A DNA stretch of 12,720 bases from Bacteroidales bacterium (lineage in GTDB: Bacteria > Bacteroidota > Bacteroidia > Bacteroidales > Dysgonomonadaceae), in contig JAAZMQ010000141.1 in assembly GCA_012798745.1 (NCBI GenBank), positions 1-12,720 on the forward strand. The letters run 5' to 3'. Every line of letters begins with the position of its first letter. Positions within the stretch are counted from its first letter, which is position 1. The position numbers and the translations under genes were made by a program. Below are positions 1-7,969 of this stretch, piece by piece. The notes below the pieces were generated by a model that saw nothing but the letters and a program-made list of their open reading frames with translations, was not told the origin of the DNA and made no database searches.

Positions 1-3000
1 ACGATATCTTGAGAGCTACGGATATTCGTTATACGATGGAAGGGAATCACATTATTCTCTTTGTGGAAACGGAAGAAGAGTCTGCAAAAGATACGAATAC
101 CTTGCTTGTGCAGCAGCAACGCATCGTGACGGGGAAAGTAACCGACCAAAACGGTGAACCGTTGCCGGGTGCAACCGTAGTAGTGAAAGGTACTACCCAA
201 GGAACGGTGACTGACACAGACGGGAACTATTCGTTAAGCAATGTTCCCGACAACGCCACGTTGGTCTTCTCCTTTGTAGGGATGGAAACGCAGGAGGTGG
301 TTGTTGGAAGCCAAACCACTATTAATGTGCAAATGGAGGAAGAGGCTATTGAAATTGAGGAAGTTGTGGCAGTTGGATATGGGGTGCAAAGAAAAATAAC
401 TGCAACTAATTCTGTAAGTACAGTAGCGGGAGAAGAACTGAATAAAATATCAACCGTCAATACTTCAAAAGCATTACAAGGCATGGCTCCAGGTATAACC
501 ATTATTGATCGAGGAGGTGCACCGGGGTCTGACGATCCTGAAATATTTATTAGAGGAGTTGGAACGACAGGAAATTCATCCCCTTTAGTATTAGTTGATG
601 GAGTTGAAATGAGCTTAGGCAGCGTTCCTGCACAAGAAATTGAGAATATATCCATACTTAAAGATGCTGCTTCTACGTCGATTTATGGTTCTCGTGCCGC
701 ACATGGGGTTATACTAGTCACAACTAAACGAGGAGTTGAAGGAAAGATGAGGGTTACCTATAACGGTTTTGTGGGTTTGCAAGATTTAGCTGTTAGACCT
801 AGACAAGTTAGTGCTACAGAATATATGGACATGGTAAATGAAGCCAGTATTAATGCGGGTGGAGGCATTATTTATACTGATGCTATGAAGGACGCTGTTA
901 TTAACGGAACTGATCCAGATCACTATTCATACAATAATTATGTAGATGAAGTTTTTAAAAGTAATTATATAACTGAACATAGTGTGAGTTTGACAGGAGG
1001 GAATCAAGAAGGTCGGTATTTAATATCTTTTGACTATATAGATCAGCCTGCTATAACGGACAACACAGATTTTCAACGATATAGTTATAGAATGAATGCA
1101 GACTTGAATGTTGGTGAGCTAATAAAAGTAAGTAGTGACTTAACATTCCGTCATACAGATAGGTTATGGCCTGAACGGTTGGGATATGCTCAATACAGAG
1201 CGTTTGCGCAACCACTAAGTCCAATTAAATATTCAAATGGGAACTATGCTTTAGATCAAGAAAATAATAATGCTGTTGCTGGTTTAGACCTTAGTGTTGT
1301 AGGGAAAGATAAGTATAAATCTGATAATTTGATTGGGCAAGTAAAAACTGAATTTGAGCCAATAGAAGATCTTGTATTTACAGGTACTATAACTTTAAAT
1401 AGTTTCTGGGATAAAAGAAAGGTGCACAATAAGAATCATAAATTTTATGATGAGAACAACGATTATGTAACTCAATGGAATGCACAAAATGGCGTTAGTG
1501 ACAGGCGGAGTAATAGTTACGGAATGACTTTGAGATTTTTAGCGAATTATCAAAAAAAGTTCTCAGACAAGCATGGCTTGAATTTTCTTTACGGAATGGA
1601 GCAAATTTCGTATAAAAATTCTTATTCTATGGCAGAAAGAAAAAATCTTATCTCAGATGCATTGCCGGAAGTATCATTAGGTTCTGCAAGCAGCCAATAT
1701 GCAAGCGGATTACCAAGCCAATGGGGGATTAATTCTTTTTTTGGACGTTTTAATTATTCCTATAAGGATAAATATTTATTTGAAACAAATATACGTGCAG
1801 ATGGGTCTTCTAAATTTGCCAAAAGTAATAAATGGGGATTTTTCCCATCTTTTTCTGCAGCATGGAGATTATCTGAAGAATCATTCTTTGAAAGTATAGG
1901 TTTTGTTGATCAATTAAAATTACGCGTATCTTGGGGCCAAACAGGTAATGAAGCTATTGGTGAATTTCTTTATTTAAATCAATATGGTATTGAAGATGTT
2001 GTTATGGATGGGGTTACAAAAACAGGAGTGAGACAATCACAAATGTCAAATCCCGACGTTACATGGGAAACAGTTGAAACTTTAGACATTGGAGTTGATT
2101 TTAATTTATTTAACAACAAGCTGTTTGGAGAACTGGATTTTTATTCTAAAGATACGAAGGATATTTTATTGAATTTAGCCATTCCTAAATTTTTAGGGTT
2201 GAATCCTCCACCTCAAAATGCAGGCGTTGTTAGGAACTCTGGTTTTGAAACGATGCTGGGTTTTAGGAAGGTTGATGGGGATTTTAATTTTTCTACTTCT
2301 CTAAATTTCTCCTACAATAATAATAAATGGATTGATAGGAGGGGTGATACCAATATTGATGGCTGGAATATTCAGAAAGAAGGATTTGCGTTGAATTCAT
2401 TTTATATTTATCAGGCTGATGGGTTGATTGCTAATGATGAAGAATTGGCTAATTACAAATCAAGTTATACCTCAGATCCGAGAGGAATGTCGGTTCTAAA
2501 GGCTGGTGATGTTAAATTGGTTGATGTTGATGGCAATGGAACTATTGATCCTGATGACCGACAAGTGTTTAAACCAAATATTCCAAAATTTAGTTTTGGT
2601 ATGAATTTAAATGCAGAATACAAGAACTTTGATTTAAGTTTGCTTTTGCAAGGCTCTATGGGTGCCAATAAATTCTTTTATGGTGAACTGTATGAAGGAC
2701 CTAGTTATGAAGTTTTTACCGGTATCCATTTCCGTGATCGCTGGACGGAAGAAAATCAGAATCCAAATGCTTCTGTTCCCCGATTAGAGGCAGCAAACAA
2801 TCGGAATATGTCAACCTATAACTCTTTTTATCTAAGGGATGTTTCATATGTCCGATTGAAAAATGCACAACTGGGATATACGTTCCCGGATAAAGTTGCT
2901 GATAGATTGATGATAGGAAAATTGAGAATTTATGTCTCTGGAAATAATCTTTTTACTATAAGTGGATTGGATCAGGGAATAGATCCTGAATCACCTAGTG

Positions 3001-3062
3001 GAAGACCTGGTAGTTTTCCACCACTGCGAATCATTAATTTTGGTGTAAATGTTGATTTTTAA
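1..3062 (+). CDS. SusC-like TonB-dependent outer-membrane receptor, 5' partial
   Basis: This is the TonB-dependent transporter of a SusC/SusD pair, an outer-membrane beta-barrel that imports glycan fragments using TonB energy. The gene enters from the left edge: the frame is open from base 3, and the TTG at 9-11 is an internal Leu codon, so numbering from it is only a convenience. Residues 1-20 look like the end of an STN (secretin/TonB N-terminal) signalling domain. A carboxypeptidase-regulatory-like Ig fold follows (about 39-113, starting IVTGKVTDQNGEPLPGA). The TonB-box-like stretch EEVVAVGYG is at 117-125. The plug domain carries the SusC signatures ALQGMAPGI, IFIRGVGT, PLVLVDGVE and ILKDAASTSIYGSRAAHGVI. 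The rest is beta-barrel, ending in the aromatic residue of GVNVDF. The stop lies 19 bases before the susD start, so the two are probably co-transcribed. The STN domain suggests control by an anti-sigma/ECF sigma pair outside the window. The first ~300 bases are more GC-rich than the rest. Confidence 0.96.
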   Translation, partial: DILRATDIRYTMEGNHIILFVETEEESAKDTNTLLVQQQRIVTGKVTDQNGEPLPGATVVVKGTTQGTVTDTDGNYSLSNVPDNATLVFSFVGMETQEVVVGSQTTINVQMEEEAIEIEEVVAVGYGVQRKITATNSVSTVAGEELNKISTVNTSKALQGMAPGITIIDRGGAPGSDDPEIFIRGVGTTGNSSPLVLVDGVEMSLGSVPAQEIENISILKDAASTSIYGSRAAHGVILVTTKRGVEGKMRVTYNGFVGLQDLAVRPRQVSATEYMDMVNEASINAGGGIIYTDAMKDAVINGTDPDHYSYNNYVDEVFKSNYITEHSVSLTGGNQEGRYLISFDYIDQPAITDNTDFQRYSYRMNADLNVGELIKVSSDLTFRHTDRLWPERLGYAQYRAFAQPLSPIKYSNGNYALDQENNNAVAGLDLSVVGKDKYKSDNLIGQVKTEFEPIEDLVFTGTITLNSFWDKRKVHNKNHKFYDENNDYVTQWNAQNGVSDRRSNSYGMTLRFLANYQKKFSDKHGLNFLYGMEQISYKNSYSMAERKNLISDALPEVSLGSASSQYASGLPSQWGINSFFGRFNYSYKDKYLFETNIRADGSSKFAKSNKWGFFPSFSAAWRLSEESFFESIGFVDQLKLRVSWGQTGNEAIGEFLYLNQYGIEDVVMDGVTKTGVRQSQMSNPDVTWETVETLDIGVDFNLFNNKLFGELDFYSKDTKDILLNLAIPKFLGLNPPPQNAGVVRNSGFETMLGFRKVDGDFNFSTSLNFSYNNNKWIDRRGDTNIDGWNIQKEGFALNSFYIYQADGLIANDEELANYKSSYTSDPRGMSVLKAGDVKLVDVDGNGTIDPDDRQVFKPNIPKFSFGMNLNAEYKNFDLSLLLQGSMGANKFFYGELYEGPSYEVFTGIHFRDRWTEENQNPNASVPRLEAANNRNMSTYNSFYLRDVSYVRLKNAQLGYTFPDKVADRLMIGKLRIYVSGNNLFTISGLDQGIDPESPSGRPGSFPPLRIINFGVNVDF

Positions 3063-3081
3063 TTTTTAGAGGACAATTGTT

Positions 3082-4731
3082 ATGAAAAAAAATGCATATA
3101 GTTATATATTGTTTATTGTTATTCTATTAATATCTGGAGGATGTAATGATAATATCAATCTGACGCCGGAAGGAATTATTACGGCTGATAATTATTTTAC
3201 ATCACAGGATGATTATGAAAACGCATTAAATGCGGTATATTCAAGAATAAATTATGGTAATTACGATTTATGGTTAGATGGATGTACTGATGATGGAATT
3301 GTTACTCACAGTTGGAATAGAGGATATGATCTTGGACGAGGAATTGGTAATTCATCATCCTCATTTCCGAGTGATAAGTGGAATAGTGATTACATAGGAG
3401 TGCAAAGAGCTAATACAATTATTTCAAATATTGATAGTTATGAATGGCCTGATAGAAATATACGAAACGCCCTTTTAAGTGAAGCTAGGACACTAAGAGC
3501 TTATTTTTATTTAGATCTTGTTTCCCTATTTGGTAGAATCAAATTTTACGAAACTAACCCTAGTACAGTATCAGATAGTGAAGAAATTGAACAAATAGAA
3601 AATCCTAAGGTCGTTTTTGACTTTATTATTAATGAACTGGAAGAATCTATTCCAAGTTTACCAGATCAACCAGTAAATAAATCTCGAATTGGGAAAGCGG
3701 CTGCAAGACTATTAAGAGCCAGAGCCGCAGCATATGCTGCGGGCTATTTGAATGATAAGTCTTATTTCAATATTACCCTGGAAGAAACCAATGAACTTAT
3801 ACAAAATGCACCTGATTTAGCGGAATACAATGAGTTGTTTACTTTAGGTAATGAGAATATTGAAGAAGTAATATTAGTGCGCAGTTATAATGCTGATCAC
3901 ACAAATAACTGGGGTGATTGGTACAATAATTCAGTAGCTGGTTATTGTGTTACTACGCCTGTTAAATCATTGGTTGATGCATATGAATATATAGATGATA
4001 TTAATCCGACGTTGCCATATGTTAATAAGGACCCTAGATTCTATGCAAGTATTTATGCCCCGGGTTCAATTTTAAGAGAAAAGTATTATAATACCATTCC
4101 TAATAACATAGTTGAAAAAGATGGGAAATATTATTTTGACCCAAATAAAGATTACGGATCCTTTCAAGACAGAGAAATTTCTTACGGAGATGTCTTAGGA
4201 GAACCTGGTGGAGGTGAATGGAATAAAACATTATCAGGATTTACCTATAAAAAATATTTTTCTGAACCTGATACATGGACAACTTATAATTCTTATATCG
4301 TTTTTAGATATGCAGAAGCTTATCTTTTGAGAGCAGAAGCATTGGTTGAGACTGGGGGGAGTTCGAATGAAGCCAAATCAATGCTAAAAGTTATTCGGGA
4401 TAGGGCTGGGAATACTAATAGCATTGATGAGGTTGTTGAGCATTTATATGGAGGTAACCTGCTCGAATTAATTAGAAATGAACGGCGTGTTGAATTTGCA
4501 CAAGAAGGTTTACGTCTCTTTGATATTAGAAGATGGGGAATTCTTCTTGATGTTATGAATGCACCAATACAAGGAATTGAATATCGTGATTTCTCTAGTG
4601 GAACACCTGAAAAGAAGATTTACATTCCTGCTGAAAGAGAACCATATACTGTTAGAGATTATTGGTGGCCAATACCGCAAGCCGAAATTGATTTAATTCC
4701 TGAGCTTATTACTCAAAATGATGGATGGTAA
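3082..4731 (+). CDS. SusD/RagB-like glycan-binding surface lipoprotein
   Basis: This is the substrate-binding lipoprotein that caps the SusC barrel on the cell surface and delivers glycan to it. The N-terminus is a lipoprotein signal: basic MKKN, a hydrophobic stretch, then the lipobox ISGGC with the lipidated Cys at residue 21. Family signatures include FTSQDDYENALNAVYSRI near the N-terminus, the helical TPR-type motif LRAYFYLDLVSLFGRI from residue 138, and LIRNERRVEFAQEGLRLFDI from residue 463, continuing into RRWG. The C-terminus WWPIPQAEIDLIPELITQN is the usual SusD ending. At 549 residues it has normal length with no break. It starts 19 bases after the susC stop and is AT-rich like the susC body. 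Ligand specificity cannot be read from the sequence, because the binding face of this family is very variable. Confidence 0.96.
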   Translation: MKKNAYSYILFIVILLISGGCNDNINLTPEGIITADNYFTSQDDYENALNAVYSRINYGNYDLWLDGCTDDGIVTHSWNRGYDLGRGIGNSSSSFPSDKWNSDYIGVQRANTIISNIDSYEWPDRNIRNALLSEARTLRAYFYLDLVSLFGRIKFYETNPSTVSDSEEIEQIENPKVVFDFIINELEESIPSLPDQPVNKSRIGKAAARLLRARAAAYAAGYLNDKSYFNITLEETNELIQNAPDLAEYNELFTLGNENIEEVILVRSYNADHTNNWGDWYNNSVAGYCVTTPVKSLVDAYEYIDDINPTLPYVNKDPRFYASIYAPGSILREKYYNTIPNNIVEKDGKYYFDPNKDYGSFQDREISYGDVLGEPGGGEWNKTLSGFTYKKYFSEPDTWTTYNSYIVFRYAEAYLLRAEALVETGGSSNEAKSMLKVIRDRAGNTNSIDEVVEHLYGGNLLELIRNERRVEFAQEGLRLFDIRRWGILLDVMNAPIQGIEYRDFSSGTPEKKIYIPAEREPYTVRDYWWPIPQAEIDLIPELITQNDGW

Positions 4732-4806
4732 TTGGTTTGATTAACAAGATGTGTATTTTAATTGTTAAGAATAGTCGAATAATATAAAACTTTTTAATTA
4801 TATAAG

Positions 4807-7228
4807 ATGAAAAATAAAAAATTTATTATAACGATTCTCTTGTTGTTAAGCGTTGAATTGATGGCGGGTCAAACTATAAAATCGTTTAATTCTGATTGGA
4901 AATTTAAGCTCCATCAGCAGGAAGGTGCTCAAACTCCTGATTTTGATGATAGCGATTGGGAATCAGTAATCGTACCGCACGATGCCAGCATTGGTGGTAA
5001 ATTTGATCATGACAATTCAACTTCGGCAAATGGCTGGCTTCCTCACCAAGAAGGGTGGTACCGGAAATCATTTACAATACCGGCAACCGCAAAAGGCAAA
5101 AAAATGTTTATTAAGTTCGAAGGCGTTTACCGAGATGCAAAAGTCTGGTTCAACGGGGAGTACCTCGGGCGTAATTTAAACGGGTATTTAGGGTTTGAAT
5201 ATGACTTGACCCCTTACGTTAAATTTGATGAAGAAAATGTGATTGCCGTTCATTATGACAATACAATCAAGGGTACCTCGCGCTGGTACAGGCGAAGGAA
5301 TTTACCGCGATGTATGGCTGAAAACAGTTAACCCTGTTTATGTGCCTGATATGGGAATACACATTACAACCCCTTTTATCACTAATGAACTTGCAAGAGT
5401 AAGCATTCATACTAAAATAGTTAATGATACCGAGGAACCTGGTGAAATTATAATCGAAACTGAAATTGTTGATCCTACAGGAAACACAGTTACATCAAAA
5501 AAAGCAGTCGTTTACCTCCAATATTTGAAAGATTACACATTTCACCAGCAGCTAGAAGTGAAAAATCCCGCTCTTTGGGACACCAAAAATCCAAATCTCT
5601 ATCATGCAAAAACAACCGTCTATTTTAACGGAGAAATACAAGATAAATATTTAACCCGTTTCGGAATAAGAGATATTCAATTAACTGCGGATGAAGGACT
5701 TTTGTTAAACGGTAAAAAAGTATTTGCACAAGGTGGCAATATTCATCACGATTTGGGCTGCGTCGGTGCTGTGGCATTAAAAAGCGGATACAGATACCGG
5801 CTTCAGAAATTGAAAGAGATGGGTTGTAATTCACTCCGGTTGAGTCATAATCCACATGCGCCGGTACTACTCGATTTGTGCGACGAAATGGGAATACTGG
5901 TAATTAGTGAAGCCTATGACAAGTGGACCTCACAATATTACGGTGGCGAAGTACCTTTTAAAAAAGTCTGGAAAGACGACTTGGAAAAGTTTATAAAAAG
6001 AGACCGAAATCATCCCTCGGTTTACCTATGGAGTGTTGGTAACGAAGTACCACAGCAATTGGGGGATTTCGATAAAAAATTTGAAACCAAAGGAGATGCA
6101 GCAGATTTTGGTGCTGCTTTATTAAGAGAGATGGTCGAATTCACTCATTCTATCGATCCGTCACGCGAAGTAACTGCGGCACTATTTCCTGCAAGGGAAG
6201 GCACTCAAACAGAATGGACGAATTGGAATAATCATGCTGAATTTATGCAAACCATGCCTCCGCCAATGGCTTTTCAAATGGATGTGGTTAGTTGGAATTA
6301 TACCGGTAATTTATTTGGAGTAGACCATAAAAATTACCCACAGATGAAATTTGTTGCTTCTGAAGCCAGTACCAACCTCGACTTTGGAAACCGTAAAATA
6401 TCAATGCTTGAATTTGATAGAGAACATGTGATTGGCCATTATTACTGGACTGCCCTGACTTATCTCGGAGAATCAAGCTGGCCCAGCAAAAGTTGGCAAC
6501 GCGCTTTCTTCGACGCCAATGAGCAAATGACACCTATTGGTTATCTTTATAAGTCATTATATAGCGACGAACCGATGGTGAAAATTGAGGTGAAAGAACC
6601 AGATACAACAAAGCTAAATTACTGGGATAAGCAATACCCTAATAAGCGATGGAGTTGGTATCCCATGCTGGATCATTGGAATTTTGAAAAGGATGCTAAA
6701 CTTGAAGTCCAGGCATTTTCCAATTGCGATGAAGTGGAACTGATTCTGAATGATATATCGCTTGGGAGTAAAAAAATAAAGGAAGGTGAAGAACCTGTTT
6801 TGTATTGGAATGTGCCTTATCAAAAAGGAATGTTGGTGGCTGTGGGTAAACAGAACGGTAAGGTAGTAACAAAAGATACACTGAAAACTTCCGGGAAACC
6901 CAAAAAAATCGTATTAACACCTCACACAAAGTCGTTAAAAGCTAATGGCGGTGATTTGGTTTACATTCAGGTAAGCTTGCAGGATAAAAATGGGAATATT
7001 GTACCTGTCGATAAGCTCATAAGCTTTAAAGTAGAAGGAGCTGCCACAATTGCCGGAGTAGCCAATTCCAATGAGTTTTCCGATGAGCCGTGGCAGAATA
7101 ATAAACGAACAACTGTTAATGGCAAATGCCTGATTGTTCTGCGCACAACAAACGACAACGGAAAAATTGAAATTACAGCAAATACTAAAGGAGTAAAATC
7201 AACAAAACTTGAATTAAGCTCAAAGTAA
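4807..7228 (+). pseudogene. Secreted GH2 glycoside hydrolase (beta-galactosidase-like), frameshifted
   Basis: GH2 enzymes remove terminal beta-linked sugars (galactose, glucuronate, mannose and others) with retention. The gene reads as two overlapping frames: 4807-5331 (174 codons) and the continuation in the next frame to 7228. The joined protein would be about 807 residues. It has a signal peptide (about 1-20), a jelly-roll sugar-binding domain (about 24-165), an Ig-like domain, and a TIM barrel (about 285-590) with the family motif LSHNPHAPVLLDLCDEMGI. The acid/base Glu lies in VGNEV (codon 6044-6046, residue ~414), and the nucleophile is probably the Glu of VASEAS (codon 6362-6364, residue ~520). 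C-terminal segments match the DUF4982-like (from ~616) and GH2 C-terminal domain-5-like (from ~700) folds. The break falls inside the conserved RWYTGEGIYRDVW motif. All key residues survive, so the inactivation is recent, or it is a sequencing error. It lies 75 bases after susD. The exact substrate is not inferable. Confidence 0.9.
5287..5291 (+). other. Frameshift site in the GH2 gene
   Basis: The first frame reads TSRWY up to codon TAC (5287-5289) and then goes off-family to a stop at 5329-5331. The next frame supplies GEGIYRDVW from 5291. The family motif at this place normally reads RWYxGxGIYR. It is restored exactly, as RWYTGEGIYR, if TGGTACAGGC is read as TGGTACACAGGC. The simplest explanation is loss of one AC unit from an ACAC repeat. 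A single-base insertion would also restore frame but fits the motif less well. Confidence 0.85.
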
Positions 7229-7233
7229 TAAAC

Positions 7234-7251
7234 AATGAGTCTGCTCCGAAA
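7234..7251 (+). repeat. Left terminal inverted repeat of the 115-bp element
   Basis: An 18-base arm, AATGAGTCTGCTCCGAAA, perfectly complementary to 7331-7348. Matching stops at both borders of the arm: C versus A outside, and A versus G inside. Confidence 0.9.
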
Positions 7252-7330
7252 AATCTTTTTTACTAAAAGTGCTTCAAAACAACCCTTGATTTTCAGTGAC
7301 TTGTAAACCATCAAAATCAGGTTTCGGGGG

Positions 7331-7348
7331 TTTCGGAGCAGACTCATT
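7331..7348 (-). repeat. Right terminal inverted repeat of the 115-bp element
   Basis: An 18-base arm, TTTCGGAGCAGACTCATT, perfectly complementary to 7234-7251. It is preceded by GTTTCGGGGG (7321-7330), which partly repeats the TTTCGG core. Confidence 0.9.
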
Positions 7349-7943
7349 AACAGAATTTTAGGAACTAGATCAAACGTAGAAAACTTATCTCACCTACCCT
7401 CTTTACTTTATAGGTATCGGATGCCTGAGAAAGCTTATGAAATGTTGTATTTATTAAGAAATAACAAAAGGAATAAATACCCAGGGGCATCATTCGGTGT
7501 AATTGAAGGATTAATAGACGGCTTTATGGGAATACATCCTAAAGCTTCCTTAAACATAATACAGACATTACCTCAGTTAATTTCAAACGAAGAATGGGCT
7601 GAAGTATCAAATTTATCGATTTTTGATTCATTAATAAAAATATAAGACATGAAGGAAATCATAAATCCATTTTCATAAATAACAGTGAGAATATTTTAAA
7701 CTGGAGAGTATCTTTTTATGGAGAATACAATAAAATTTATTTAAATGGGAAATCATATACTCCAAAATATGGAGTTGATCTAATGGGAAATATTTACTCT
7801 TATATTGATATTGAAGTTAAACAGGGAGAAAGACAGACTTGCAACATTTAAAACAATATGTTTTATTGTTAGCAACCGAATTTACAAATGGAAAAACATT
7901 AACACAATTGTCAATGAGTTTAACTAATGCAAATCCCATATAA
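7349..7943 (+). pseudogene. Decayed 3' remnant of a secreted glycosidase-like gene (probably six-hairpin type)
   Basis: This looks like the C-terminal ~200 residues of a large glycosidase whose 5' part is gone. Frame 2 is open from the edge of the inverted-repeat element and reads ILGTRSNVENLSHLPSLLYR, then SFGVIEGLIDGFMGIHP, up to a stop at 7643-7645. Adding one A to the A5 run at 7636-7640 continues it as FDSLIKNIRHEGN and then LNWRVSFYGEYNKIYLNG, a typical C-terminal beta-sandwich, to a stop at 7849-7851. A second shift near 7830-7842 would extend it to EFTNGKTLTQLSMSLTNANP and a stop at 7941-7943; this last part is less certain. The pattern EGLxxGxxGIxP followed by a Leu-Pro and a Trp resembles the C-terminus of the next gene (TEGLFGIRP, LPSLPKNW). 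There is no start codon with a signal peptide. The family assignment is by eye; the decayed state is clearer than the exact identity. Confidence 0.6.
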
Positions 7944-7969
7944 TAATACTTTTAAAAATTAATAATCTT

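Larger units (their letters stand above)
7234..7348. mobile_element. 115-bp MITE-like element with perfect 18-bp terminal inverted repeats
   Basis: The left end AATGAGTCTGCTCCGAAA (7234-7251) and right end TTTCGGAGCAGACTCATT (7331-7348) are exact reverse complements. The triplet AAC lies immediately outside both ends (7231-7233 and 7349-7351) and could be a 3-bp target-site duplication. The interior of about 79 bp has no sense coding capacity and contains a second small inverted pair, TGATTTT (7287-7293) with AAAATCA (7313-7319). Short length, long perfect terminal repeats and absence of a transposase fit a miniature inverted-repeat element or an internally deleted IS. It starts 6 bases after the GH2 stop and abuts a truncated gene, so it may have been involved in that truncation. 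The mobilising transposase family cannot be assigned from this sequence. Confidence 0.75.

Noticed and set aside
227..655. Minus-strand open frame of 142 codons opposite susC
   Set aside because: It lies fully antisense to the conserved Ig-like and plug domains of the receptor and has no domain of its own.
4732..4806. Promoter for the GH2 gene with a TTTG box and a TATTTTAA box
   Set aside because: The second box matches the TAnnTTTG consensus only partly and the region is so AT-rich that such matches are expected by chance.
5243..5331. Programmed ribosomal frameshift in the GH2 gene
   Set aside because: There is no slippery heptamer or evident downstream stimulator at the junction, GH2 enzymes are not known to use recoding, and an AC loss explains the break simply.
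6967..7347. Minus-strand open frame of 126 codons starting with an ATG in the right terminal repeat
   Set aside because: It runs antisense through the conserved C-terminal domain of the GH2 gene and through the non-coding element; the product resembles nothing and its start is only a by-product of the repeat sequence.
7234..7348. The inverted repeat as a rho-independent terminator
   Set aside because: The arms are 79 bases apart, and no T-run follows the right arm (the next bases are AACAGAATTTT); terminal repeats of a mobile element fit better.
7646..7851. A separate small gene starting at the ATG at 7649-7651
   Set aside because: That frame stops within a few codons; the coherent protein-like sequence is in another frame that continues the upstream remnant after a one-base correction.
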